64,000 nucleotides of DNA from Abelmoschus esculentus (Eukaryota > Streptophyta > Magnoliopsida > Malvales > Malvaceae): assembly GCA_035048815.1 (NCBI GenBank), contig JAUCBN010000025.1, forward strand, positions 9,696,501-9,760,500. The letters are read 5' to 3'. The position numbers and the translations under genes were made by a program. Of the stretch, positions 10,098-23,035 are shown piece by piece. Within the stretch, counting starts at the first letter, position 1; every line of letters starts with the position of its first letter. The notes beneath the pieces were generated by a model, which saw nothing but the letters and a program-made list of their open reading frames with translations, was not told the origin of the DNA and made no database searches.

Positions 10098-13000
10098 CTA
10101 TATAATTAGGTTCAAAAGCCCATAATTAACTATTTCAACCCATAAAATTTGATTTAATATCATTTTCGATCGTTTTGTAGGGTTTAGAGCGTGCATGTCT
10201 AAACGGGCTTTATAGTGAACCAGTTCGAATTTTAACTGATTAAAAAGCACAAAATTTAAGATGAAGTTGTATAATTAGGTTCAAAAACCCATAATTAACT
10301 ATTTGAACCCATAAAATTTGATTTAATATCATTTTGGATCATTTTTTAGGGTTTAGAGCGTGCATGTCTAAAGGGCTTTATAGTGAATCCGTTCGAATTT
10401 TGAACGGGTTCACAATAAAACCCATTTAGAAAAGCACGCTCTAAACCATACAAAATGATCAAAAATGACATTAAATCAAATTTTATGATTTTAAATAGTT
10501 AATTATTGACTTTTGAACCAAATTATATAGCTTAATATCAAATTTTGAGCTTTTTAATCGGTTAAAATTCAAATGGGTTCTCTATAAAAATGATTTAGAA
10601 ATGCATGCTCTGAACCCTACAAAACGATCGAAAATGATAGTAAATCATATTTTATGGTTTCAAATTGTTAATTATGGGCTTTTGATCCTAATTATATAGC
10701 TTAATCTCAAATTTTGAGCTTTTTAATCGGTTAAAATTAGATCGGGTTCACTATAAAGCCCATTTGGACATGCACGCTCTAAACCCTACAAAACGATCGA
10801 AAATAATATTAATTCAAACTTTATGGTTTCAAAAAGTTGATTATGGGCATTTGAACCTACTTATACAGCTTAATCTTAAAATTTGAGCTTTTTTCTCGGT
10901 TAAAATTCGAACGGGTCATTATAAAGCCTATTTAAAAAAGCACGATCTAAACCATACAAAATGATCAAAAAATGAAATTAAATCAAATTTGAGTTTAAAT
11001 AGATAATTATTGACTTTTGAACCTAATTATATAGCTTAATCTCAAATTTTGAGCTTTCTACTCGGTTAAAATTCAAACGGGTTCACTATAAAGCCCACTA
11101 AGACAAGCATGCTCTGAACCCTACAAAACGATCAAAAATGATATTAACTCAAATTTTATGGGTTCAAATATTTAATTATGGGCTTTTGAACTTAATTATA
11201 CAGCTTAATCTCAAATTTTGAGCTTTCTACTCGGTTAAAATTCAAACGGGTTCACTATAAAGTCTATTTAGACATGCATGCTCTAAACCCTAAAAAATGA
11301 TCGAAAATCATATTAAATCAAATTTTATGATTTCTAATAGTTAATTATGGGCTTTTGAACCTAATTATGCAGCTTAAAATGAAAATTTAAGGTTTTTACT
11401 TGGTTAAAATTTGAACGGGTTCACTACAAAGCCTATTTACTTGCACGCTCTAAACCCTACAAAATGATTGAAAACGATATTAAATCAAATTTTATGGTTT
11501 CAAATAGTTAATTATGGGCTTTTGAACCTAATTATAAAACTTAATTTCAAAATTTGAGGTTTTTACTCAGTTAAAATTTGAACGGGTTCACTATGAAGCC
11601 CATTTAGAAAAGCATGCTCTGAACCTTACAAAATGATTGAAAATGACATTAAATCAAATTTTATGAGTTCAAATAGTTAATTATTGACTTTTTAAGCTAA
11701 TTATACAGCTTAATCTCAAATTTTGAGATTTTTAATCCGTTAAAATTCGAACGGGTTCATTATAAAGCCCATTTAGACATGCACACTCTAAACCCTACAA
11801 AACGATCGAAAATGATATTAAATCAAATTTTATGAGTTGAAATTGTTAATTATGGTCTATTGAATCTAAATATACAGCTTAATCTCAAATTTTGAGCTTT
11901 TTACTCTGTTAAAATTTGAACGAGTCCACTATAAAGTCTATTTAGACATGCACGCTCTGAACCCTACAAAACGAACAAAAATGACATTAAATCAAATTTT
12001 ATGGTTTCAAAAAGTTAATTATGGGATTTTGAACCTAATTATACAGTTTAATCTCAAATATTGAGCTTTTTACTCGATCAAAATTTGAACGGGTTCACTA
12101 TAAAGTCTATTTAGACATGCATGCTCTAAACCCTACAAAACGATCGAAAATATATTAAATCAAATTTTATGAGTTCAAATTGTTAAAAATGGGCTTTTGA
12201 ATCTAAATATATAGCTTAATATCAAATTTTGAGCTTTTTAATCGGTTAAAATTTGAACGGGTTCATAATAAAGTCTCTTTAGACATGCACGCTCTGAACC
12301 CTACAAAACGATCGAAAATGATATTAAATCAAATTTTTTGGTTTCAAAAAGGTAATATTGGGCTTTTCAACATAATTATAAAGCTTAATCTAAAATTTTG
12401 AGCTTTTTACTCGGTTAAAATTCGAACGGGTTCACTATAAACCACATTTGGACATGCATGCTCTAAACCCTACAAAATGATTGAGAATGATATTAAAACA
12501 AATTTTATGGTTTCAAATTGTTAATTATGGGCTTTTGAACCTAATTGTACAACTTAATCTCAAATTTTGAGCTCTTTACACGGTTAAAATTCGAACTAGG
12601 TCACTATAAAGTCTATTTAGACATGCACGCTCGGAACCCTACAAAATGATAGAAAATGATATTAAATCAAATTTTATGGTTTTAAAAAGTTAATTATGGG
12701 CTTCTAAACATAATTATACAGCTTAATCACAAATTTTGAGCTTTTTACTCGTTTAAAATTCGAACGGGTTCGCTATAAAGAAAATTTGGTCATTCACGCT
12801 CTAAACCCTATAAAACGATTGAAAATGATATTAAATCTCTTTTTATGGTTTCAAATTGTTATTTAGGGGATTTTGAACCTAATTATATAGCTTAATCTCA
12901 AAATTTGAGCTTTTTACGCGGTTAAAATTCAAACGGGTTCACTATAAAGCCTATTTAGACATGCACGCTCTAAACCGTATAAAATGATCGAAAATGATAT

Positions 13001-16000
13001 TAAATCAAATTTTATGGTTTCAAGTTGTTAATTATTGGATTTAGAACCTAATTATACAGCTTAATCTCAAAATTTGAGCTTTTTACTCGGTTAAAATTCA
13101 AACGGGTTCGCTATAAAGAAAATTTGGCCATGCACGCTCTAAACCCTAAAAACGATCGAAAATGGTATGAAATCAAATTTTATGGTTTCAAAATTTTAAT
13201 TATTGGCTTCTGAACCTAAATAAACAGCTTAATCTCAAATTTTGAGCTTTTTGCTCGGTTAAAATTCGAACGGGTTCACTATAAAACGTATTTAGACTTT
13301 CACGCTCTAAACCCTATAAAATGATCGAAAATGATATTAAATCAAATTTTATGGTTTAAAATTGTTAATTATGGGCTTCTGAACGTAATTATACAACTTA
13401 ATCTTAAATTTTCAGCTTTTTACTCGTTTAAAATTTGATCGGGTTTACTATAAAGCCCATTTAGAAAAGCACGCTCTGAACCATACAAAATGAACGTAAA
13501 GTGAAATTAAAACAAGTTTTATGAGTTTAAATAGTTAATTATTGACTTTTGAACTTAATTATATAGCTTAATCTCAAATTTTGAGCTTTTTACTCAGTTA
13601 AAATTTGAACGGGTTCGGTATAAAGACCATTAAGAAATGTATTATCTGAACCCTAAAAAATGATCGAAAATGATATTAAATCAAATTTTATGGTTTCAAA
13701 TTGTTATTTATGGGCTTTTGAACCTAATTATACAACTTAAACTTAAATTTTGAGCTTTTTACTCGGTTAAAACTCGAACTAGTTCACTATAAAGCCCATT
13801 TATCTTAATCTCAAATTTTGAGTTTTTTACTTGGTTTAAATTAGAACGGGTTCGCTATAAAGACCATTCAGAAATGCATGCTCTGAACCCTACAAAACGA
13901 TCAAAAATGATATTAAATAAAATTTTATGGTTTTAAATTGTTAATTATGGGCTTTTAAACCTAATTATACAACTTAATCTAAAATTTTGAGCTTTTTAGT
14001 CGGTTAAAATTCGAACGAGTTCACTATAAAGCCCATTTAGAAAAGCACGCTCTTAACCATACAAAATAAACGAAAATGACATTAAATCAAATTTTTTGAG
14101 TTTAAATAGTTAATTATTGACTTTTGAACCTAATTATATAGCTTAATCTCAAATTTTGACCTTTTTACTAGGTTAAAATTTGAACGAGTTAGCTATAAAG
14201 ACCATTTAGAAATGCAAGCTCTGAACCCTACAAAACGATCGAAAATGATATTAAATCAAATTTTATGGTTTCAAATTGTTAATTATGGGTTTTTAATTCT
14301 AATTATACAGCTTAATCTCAAATTTTGAGCTTTTTACTCGGTTAAATTCAACGGGTTCAGTATAAAGCCCATTTTGACATGCACGCTCTGAACCCTACAA
14401 AATGATCGAAAATGATATTAATTCAAATTTTATGGTTTCAAATTGTTAATTATGGGCTTTTGAACCTAATTATATAGCTTAATATCAAAATTTTGAGCTT
14501 TTTACTCGGTTAAAATTCAAACGGGTTCACAATAAAGCCCATTTTTAAAAGCACGCTCTAAACCATACAGAATGATTGAAAATGACATTAAATCAAATTT
14601 TATGGGTTTAAATAGTTAATTATTGACTTTTCAACTTAATTATATTGCTTAATCTCAAATTTTGAGCTTTTTACTCAATTAAAATTCGAGCGGGTTCGCT
14701 ATAAGGACCATTTAGAAATGCATGTTTTGAACTCTACAAAATGATCAAAAATGATATTAAATCAAATTTTATTGTTTCAAATTGTTAATTATGGGATTTT
14801 GAACCTAATTATACAGCTTAATATCAAATTTTGAGCTTTTTACTCAGTTAAAATTCAAACGGGTTCATAGAAAGTCTATTTAGACATGCACGCTCTAAGC
14901 ACTACAAAATGATCGAAAATGATATTAAATCAAATTTTATGGTTTCAAAAAGTTAATTTTGGTCTTTTGAACATAATTATATAGCTTAATCTCAAATTTT
15001 GAGATTTTTACTCGGTTAAAATTCGAATGGGTTCACTATAAAGCCCATTTAGACATGCACGCTCTAAACCATACAAAATGATCGAAAATGACATTAAATC
15101 AAATTTTACGATTTTAAATAGTTAATTATTGACTTTTGAACCTATTTATACAGCTTAATCTCAAATTTTGAGCTTTTTACTCGGTTCAAATTCGAACGGG
15201 TTCATTATATAGTCTTTTTAGACATGCACGCTTTGAACCCTACAAAACGATCGAAAATGATATTAAATCAAATTTTATGGTTATAAAAAGTTAATTTTGG
15301 GTTTTTGAACATAATAATATAACTTAATCTTAAATTTTGAGCTTTTTACTCGGTTAAAATTTGAACTGATTCACTATAAAGCCCATTTAGACATGCACGC
15401 TCTTAATCATACAAAATGATCGAAAATGACATTAAATAAAATTTTATTAATTTAAATAGTTAATTTTGACTTTTGAACCTAATTATATAGCTTAATCTCA
15501 AATTTTTAGCATTTTACTCAGTTAAAATTCGAACGGGTTCGCTATAAAGACCATTCAAATATGCATGCTCTGAACCCTATAAAACGATCGAAAATGATAT
15601 TATATCAAAATTTATGGTTTCAAAAAGTAAAATTATGGGTATTTTTGAACCAAATTATACAGCTTAATCTCAAGTATTGAGCTTTTTACTCGGTTAAAAT
15701 TCGAACGGGTTCACTATAAAGCCCATTTGGACATGCACTCTTTGAACCCTACAAAACGATTGAAAATAATATCAAATCAAATTTTAAGAGTTCAAATTTT
15801 TAATTATGGGCTTTTGAATCTAAATATACAGCTTAATCTAAAATTTTAAGCTTTTTACTCGGTTAAAATTCGAACGAGTTCACTACAAAGTCTATTTAGA
15901 CATGCACCCTCTAAACCCTACAAAACGATCGAAAATGATATTATTTCAAATTTTATGGTTTCAAATTGTTAATTATGGGCTCTTGAACCTAATTATATAA

Positions 16001-18864
16001 CTTAATCTGAAATTTTGAGCTTTTTACTCGTTTAAAATTCGAACGGGTTCACTATAAAGCCCATTTAGACATGCACGCTCTAAACCCTACAAAACGATCG
16101 AAAATGATATTAAATCAAATTTTATGGTTTCAAATAGTTAATTATGGGCTTTTCAATCTAATTATATAGATTAATCTCAAAATTTGAGGTTTTTACTCGA
16201 TTAAAATTCGAACGGGTTCAGAATAAAGTCCATTTAGAAATCAAACACTATATAGCCTATTTAGAAAAGCACGCTCTGAACCATACAAAATGATCGAAAA
16301 TGACATTAAATCAAATTTTATGAGTTCAAACAGTTAATTATTGACTTTTGAACCTAATTATATAGCTTATTTTCAAATTTTGAGCTTTTTACTCGGTTAA
16401 AATTCGAACGGGTTTACTATAAAGGCCATTTAAACATGGACGCTCTAAAACCTACAAAACGATCGAAAATAAAATTAAATCAAATTTTATGAGTTCAAAT
16501 GCTTAATTAATTGCTTTTGAACATAATTATACAGCTCAATCTCAAATTTTAAGCTTTTTACTCGGTTAAAATTCGAACGTGTTCACTATACAATTTATTT
16601 AGACATGCACGCTCTAAAACCTACCAAACGATCGAAAATGATATTAATTCAAATTTTATGGTTTCAAAAAGTTAATTAAGGGCTTTTGAAACAAATTACA
16701 CAGCTTAATCTCAAAATTTGATCTTTTTACTCGGTTAAAATTCGAACGGGTTCGTTATAAAGACCATTCAGAAATGCATGCTCTGAACCCTACAAAATGA
16801 TCGAAAATGATATTAAATCAAATTTTATGATTTCAAATAGTTAATTATGGGCTTTTGAACCTAATTATACATCTTAATCTCAAAATTTGAGGTTTTTACT
16901 CGGTTAAAATATGAAAGGGTTCACTATAAAGCCCATTTAAAAAAGCACGCTCTGAACCATACAAAATGATTGAAAAATGACATTATATCAACTTTTATGA
17001 GTTTAAATACTTAACTATTGACTTTTGAACCTAATTATATAGCTTAATATCAAATTTTGAGCGTTTTACTCGTTTAAAATTTGAACGGGTTCACTATAAA
17101 ACCCATTTTAGACATGCACGCTCTAAACCCTACAAAACGATCGAAAATGATATTAAATCAAATTTTATGTGTTCTAATTGTTAATTATGGGCTTTTGAAT
17201 CTAAATATACAGCATAATCTCTAATTTTGAGCTTTTTACGCAGTTAAAACTCGAACGGATTCACTATAAAGCTCATTTAGACATGCATGCTCTAAGCCGT
17301 ACAAAATGATCGAAAATAACATTAAATCAAATTTTATGGTTTCAAATAGTTAATTATGGGAATTTGAACCTAATTATATAGCTTAATCTTAAAATTTGAG
17401 TTTTTTACTCGGTTAAAATTCGAACGGGTTCGCTATAGAGACCATTCATAAATGCATGCTCTAAACACACTACAAAACAATCGAAAAAGATATTAAATCA
17501 AATTTTATGAGTTCAAATAGTTAATTATTGGCTTTTGAACCTATTATACAGATTAATCTCAAATTTTGAGCTTTTTACTCGGTTAAAATTCGAACGGGTT
17601 CGCTATAATAACCATTTAAAAATCCACGCGTTGAACCCTAAAAAACGATCGAAAATGATATTAAATAAAATTTTAAGAGTTCAAATAGTTAATTATATGC
17701 TTTTGAACCTATTATAGCTTAATCTCAAATTTAGAGCTTTTTACTCAGTTAAAATTCGAAAGGGTTCAATAAAAAGCCTCTTTAGACATGCACACTATGA
17801 ATCATACAAAACGATCGAAAATGATATTAAATAAAATTTTATGGTTTCCAATAGTAAATTATGGGCTTTTGAACCTAATTATACAGCTTAATCTCAAATT
17901 TTGAGCTTTTTACTCTATTAAAATTCGAACGGGTTCACTATAAAGCCCATTTAGACATGCATGCTCTAAACCCTACGAAACGATCGAAAATGATATTAAA
18001 ACAAATTTTATGGTTTCAAATTGTTAATTATGGGCTTTTGAACCTAATTGTACAGCTTAATCTCAAATTTTGAGCTTTTCACATGGTTAAAATTCAAACT
18101 AGGTCACTACAAAGTCTATTTAGACATGCACGCTCTGAACCCTACAAAACGATCGAAAATGATATTAAATCAAATTTTATGGTTTTAAAAAGTTAATTAT
18201 GGGCTTCTGAACATAATTATACAGCTTAATCTCAAATTTTGATCTTTTTACTTGGTTAAAATTCGAACGGGTTCACTATAAAGCCCATTTAGACAAGCAC
18301 GCTCTGAACCCTACAAAACGATCGAAAATGATATTAAATGAAATTTTATGATTTCAAATAGTTAATTATGGGCTTGTGAACCTAATTATACTTCTTAATC
18401 TCAAAATTTGAGGTTTTTACTCGGTTAAAATTTGAAAGGGTTCACTATAAAGCCCATTTAAAAAAGCACACCCTTAACCATACAAAATGATTGAAAATGA
18501 CATTAAATCAACTTTTATTGGTTCACTATAAAGTCTATTTAGACATGCAGGCTCTGAACCCTATAAAACAATCGAAAATGATATTAATTAAAAATTTATG
18601 GTTTCAAAAAGTTAATTATGGGCTTTTGAACCAAATTATACAGCTTAATCTCAGGTATTGAGCATTTTACTTGGTTAAAATTCGATCGGGTTCACTGTAA
18701 AGCCTATTTAGACATGCATTCTTTGAACCCTACAAAACGATCGAAAATGATATCAAATCAAATTTTATGAGTTCAAATTGTTTATTATGGGCTTTTGAAT
18801 CTAAATATACAGCTTAATCTAAAATTTTAATCTTTTTACTCGGTTAAAATTCGAACGAGTTCAC
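10098..18864. repeat. Tandem satellite array 1, about 169 bp monomer
   Basis: Successive occurrences of the CTCTRAACCCTAC landmark near 11282, 11448, 11617, 11786 and 11955 are 167-169 bp apart, giving about 51 monomers. Monomers are AT-rich and share ACGATCGAAAATGATATTAA, GGGCTTTTGAACCTAATTAT, CTCAAATTTTGAGC and CGGTTAAAATTCGAACGGG. The first 300 bp (10098-10397) are in the opposite orientation. There is a truncated monomer near 13800 and a short insertion near 16230. The length is typical of plant centromeric satellites, but no functional evidence is available here. Open frames in the array are chance. Confidence 0.95.
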
Positions 18865-20240
18865 TGATAAGTGCTTAATTCACTATCACTTTTTACACCT
18901 TTCATGGACAATAATCACATAATCTACACCTACTTGGAATAAAGCATGTACTTAATGTGAGATATTTAGATATTTTGCTTTTGCGACTTATAAAAATGAT
19001 ATTTATAGAAAATGCAAGCTTTACGGCACCTTTGTGCATTGGCAGGAAGATCAGATGCCGTGGCAGAGATTGATGCCGAGGCAGGACCTGAGGCCGCGAC
19101 AGTACCTTGTGAACAAGTACTAATATGGTAGGCGATCTGAAGAGTAAAATGAGGTGGACGTTTCTGGACAAGCAGCACAAGGATCGGAGCTGGGAAGTGC
19201 ATGGAAGGTCAAAGTCAAAGGCCATGCGGGAAAAGAATCCTTGTGGGAATAAACATGGAAATAAAACAAATATTTTATTTATGTACTTGACTTATGTTTT
19301 ACTCCAAGTTGTATTCCTACTTAGGAAAGGTTTGCCCTAGGCCAAGCCTATATAAACCATAGCCACCCAAGGAGAAGAAAACACAACATATACTAGAGAG
19401 CCGAATTAGAGAGTTCATCTTAGAATTTAGAGTTTTCTTTGTTTCTCGTTATGTTCTAATTTCTTTTAGGCTTAGTTGAAAGTTGTAGAGTATTTGTGAG
19501 AAGAGATTGAACTTTGTTTTCTTGTTTCAATGCAATAAAGTATCAAGATTTGCTTATTCTTTGCCATTCATTGTTCTTGCATTCAAGCTCGGGAGAGAAG
19601 TTTGTGAGAGACATATTTATCTAATATCAGGAGAGTTAGATTCACAAAAGGAATAAGTACGATATTTTTCTATTCGGAAAATACTAACTCAGCCTAGGGA
19701 TAGGTTAGAGTTTCAGCGGCTAAAAGAAGTGTGGGACTGGTTGGTGATTATAATTGATTCACGCCGGGAGGTATCATCAAGGATTAGTCATCAACAGCAC
19801 TTCGACTTAGGGATAAGCGAAGTCATCAAAGGACACTTTGCCGAATCTTGGTAAACTCTACCGAAGAGCAAGGGACTGCCGCGGCGGACGATCATCACCA
19901 CTGTCGAGGCAGTAAAACTGCAGTGCTGCCAAGGCAGTGTTGTGTGATTGCATTGGACAAAGACAAGTCAATTGAATCCACAGTACAGCACAACTGGATC
20001 CTGGCCACCTTCTTATTTTGATTATTTTCTCATTATTTAGTTTGTTTTATTATTCAAGTTATTTAGTTTACTCCAACCCAAATCATCTGTGTTTTTATTT
20101 TATTCTTTTACAGAGCAAGAAGACAAAAGAAAGCATATTAAGTAGACCAATCCCTATGGAGACGATATTCGATAATACTTATCACTTTATTACTTGCGAG
20201 GTGTACACTTGCACTAATTGCGCACTTTTTACACACAACA
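18865..20240 (+). mobile_element. 5' LTR of Athila copy A (1376 bp)
   Basis: It starts TGATAAGTGC and ends ACACACAACA, just before the primer-binding site. TATATAAA lies at 19349-19356. The leader hairpins are at 19584-19604, 19619-19641 and 19799-19823. Together with the copy C 3' LTR and the solo LTRs it defines the A-type LTR family of about 1.31-1.38 kb. Confidence 0.9.
19584..19823 (+). ncRNA. Leader-RNA hairpins of A-type Athila LTR (part of element transcript)
   Basis: Three stems follow the TATA box: CAAGCT/AGTTTG (19584-19589, 19599-19604) with loop CGGGAGAGA; ATCTAA/TTAGAT (19619-19624, 19636-19641) with an 11-base loop ending GGAGAG; and ACTTCG/CGAAGT (19799-19804, 19818-19823). 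The homologous positions in copy B (43527-43788) have different but paired stems. This is not a separate gene; it is a candidate structured element of the genomic RNA. Confidence 0.5.
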
Positions 20241-20246
20241 AGTTTT

Positions 20247-20265
20247 TGGCGCCGTTGCCGGGGAT
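20247..20265 (+). promoter_or_regulatory. Primer-binding site, tRNA-Asp
   Basis: TGGCGCCGTTGCCGGGGAT matches the complement of the 3' end of plant tRNA-Asp over 19 bases, six bases after the LTR end. tRNA-Asp priming is characteristic of Athila/Tat elements. Confidence 0.9.
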
Positions 20266-20350
20266 TGGCAACTAAATTTTGTTTTCTTTATTTTCTTGCT
20301 TTCAGTTATTTTTATTTTTACTTTTATTTTACTTCGGTTTTTAGTGGTGT

Positions 20351-23024
20351 ATGGCCAGGGCAAAACCAAGCAACCCTTTGTATGTGCTAGATCCAGAGAT
20401 TGAACGCACGCGTCAAAGGTTGAGAAGACAAATCCAAGCAGTTATGGCAGATAACCCAGCTGAGCAAAACTTACCTGCCGACAATGGAGGCCTTCTGCCG
20501 CCACCACTGCCGTGGCAGCTCACTGTCAGAGATTTCCTGGAAGAGAATTTGAATGGGTTAAATCCTGGAGTTGTCACACCAGAAATCGAAGCAGCCCACT
20601 TTGAACTGAAACTTGTCATGTTCAATATGCTCAATACTATTGGACAGTTCGGTGGGTCTTTGACAGAAGATGCCAGGCAACATCTCAATTCATTCATGGA
20701 GATCTGTAATTCATTCAAAATCCAAGAAGTCCATGAAGATGTTTTGAGACTGAAATTATTTCCCTATTCACTGAGGGATAGGGCAAAAACCTGGTTAAAT
20801 AGCATCCCAGCAGGATCTATAGGATCTTGGAGTGAACTTTGTCGTGATTTCATTACACGTTTTAATCCTACTAATCTATATGATCGTATACGTAATGAAA
20901 TAACCTCTTTTCGGCAGGCAGATGATGAACCAATGTATGAGGCATGGGAGCGCTATAGGGAGCTACTGCACAAGTGTCCTTTACATGGATTTCCATTGTT
21001 AGATGCCAGGTTTTACAATGCTATCAATGCCCCAACAAGGAGATGTTAGATGCCTCTGCCAATGGAACACTCCTTGACAAAGCTCCGGAGGAAGCTATAG
21101 AGATTTTGAACAAACTCGCAAAGAATGACTTTCAATTCCCTACATCTAGGTGTCGCATGTCAAAAGTGTGCGTTTAGTGCAAGTGGACACATCGCAAGTA
21201 ATAAGTGATAAGTATTTATCGGATTATCGTCTCCACAGGGATTGGTATACTTAATATGTCTTCTTCGTCATCTTGTTCTGTAAAAAGAAATAAAATAAAA
21301 CACAAGTGATTTGGGTTTGGATGAAACTAAATAAATTGAAATAAAACAGCTAAGTAAAAGAATGAGAGTTGATTAATAGAGAGAGAGGTCAGGATCCAGT
21401 TGCGTTGTATTTTGGATTTGATTGACTTGTCTCCGCCCAATGCAATTGTATATCACTGCCTTGGCAGCACTGCAGATTACTACCTTGCCAGCGACGATAC
21501 TGTCCGCCGCGGCAATCCCTTGCTCGTGGGTGGACTTTACAAAAGTTTGGCAAAGTGTCCTTGAATAACTCCGCTTATCCCTAAGTCGAATTACTGTTGA
21601 TGACTAGTCCTTGATGATACCTCCCGGCGTGAATCAATTATACTCACCAACCAATCTCATACTTCTTTTAGCCGCTGAAACTCTTAACCTATCCCTAGTT
21701 CGAGTTAGTATTTCGCGATTGAAACACCGTACTTACCCCTTTCGTGAATCTAACTCTCCCGAGTCTAGATAAATGGATTACTTACAAACTTCTCTCCCGA
21801 GCTTGAATGCAAGAACAAAGAATGGCAAAGGATAAGGAAACCTTGATAATTTTATTGCATTGAATCAAAGAACAAAGTACAATCTCCTCGCACAAATACT
21901 AAACAACCTTCACCTAAACCCTAATAAAGCTTAGAACATGATTTTAGAGAAAGAAAACATTGAATCTTAGGGAAAACTCTCTATGAATCGGCTCTCTTCT
22001 TGTATATCTCATGCATTAGACGGCCAGGTCTTATATAGGCTTGGCCTAGGGCAAACCTTTCCTAAGTAGACTATAACTTGGAGTAGGGAACAAGTCATGT
22101 ACATAAATAAAATATTTCCAAGTTTAATTCAACTAAGAGGCTTTCCCGCGTGGCCTTGTCTTGGGCTTTTCCTCATGCTAACCAGCTCCGATCCATATGC
22201 TTTATGTTCAGAAACGTCCCTTAGATTTTTCTCTTCCAATCGCCTACAGTATTGCTCTCTGGCTCTCAGCTGCTGCCTCGGCATTAGGTCCTGCCTCGGC
22301 CATGTTGCTGCCGCGGCACTGGTTTCTTCTGCACAGATATAAAAATGCAGTAAAATTTGCCTTTTCTGTAAATATTATCTTCATAAGCTTAACTTCTAAA
22401 TATATCACATTAAGTACATGCATTGGTTCGAGTGGGTGTAAATTTGGTGATTAATGCCCATAAAAGGTTTAAAAAGTGATAGTGAGTTGAGCACTTATCA
22501 CTAGGCGAGGAGGAGTAAGACGCCAAGCTACAGTGAATGAGTTGGAAACATCCAATTCAGTGGCAGCACAATTGGCCTCTCTTACTAAGATGGTTCAGAA
22601 CATGCAAATGTAGCATAATACCCATGAGGTTAAGGCAATAGATTCTTTCTGTAATTTATGTGGAGGTAACCATAGCTCTTCTGAATGTATGTAGAATCAG
22701 GAATCTAGCCTTTATGTTGGAAACTACAATCGGAACAATATGATGTCCAACACATACAAACCATCATGGAAAAAGCATCCCAACTTTTCATGGAGTAATC
22801 CCAACAATGCTCTAAATCCAACTAATCAACCCCCAGGTTTCCAACAACCAATGCAAATGCAACATCTACCGCAGCAGCAGGTACATCAATCATTGTCGCA
22901 GCAGCAGATGCATCAGCAGCAGCCCACAAGTTCACTGGAAAATTCTCTTAAGGCCTTTATGCTAAAAACAGAATCTTACATGCAGAGAATAGTAACTTCA
23001 TTAAAAGAACTGATGCATTCATAA
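20351..23024 (+). pseudogene. Athila gag (copy A), frameshifted and split by a solo LTR
   Basis: ATG at 20351 opens a frame with the Athila gag core (LKLFPYSLRDRAKTWLNS near residue 135), the retrotransposon gag domain that forms the particle shell. A frameshift near 21040 moves the frame. The solo LTR 21151-22500 interrupts it at a CTAGG duplication, after which the protein continues. Stops occur near 22610 and 22695. A zinc-knuckle-like motif CNLCGGNHSSSEC (C-x2-C-x3-H-x4-C) lies at about 22658-22696, and a Q-rich tail with repeated QQQ follows. The region contains the family palindrome at 20507-20518. It cannot make a full Gag. Confidence 0.85.
21151..22500 (-). mobile_element. A-type Athila solo LTR (1350 bp), target-site duplication CTAGG
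   Basis: On the plus strand it reads TGTCGCATGTC to GCACTTATCA, the reverse complement of the A-type LTR. CTAGG is at 21146-21150 and 22501-22505, and the gag frame continues across once the insert is discounted. The paired leader hairpin sequences are visible in reverse at about 21748-21816. A very clear case of insertion of an element into a relative followed by LTR-LTR recombination. Confidence 0.95.
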
Positions 23025-23035
23025 ACCGAACTGAG

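Noticed and set aside
17535..17717. Small open frame in the satellite array
   Set aside because: It spans monomer boundaries, is AT-rich and not repeated as an open frame in neighbouring monomers; chance.
10098..18864. Telomere-like repeats (CTAAACCCTA in each monomer)
   Set aside because: Single interspersed units at 169 bp spacing, not contiguous CCCTAAA arrays.
20247..20265. tRNA-Asp gene
   Set aside because: Only the 3' end complement is present; it is a primer-binding site.
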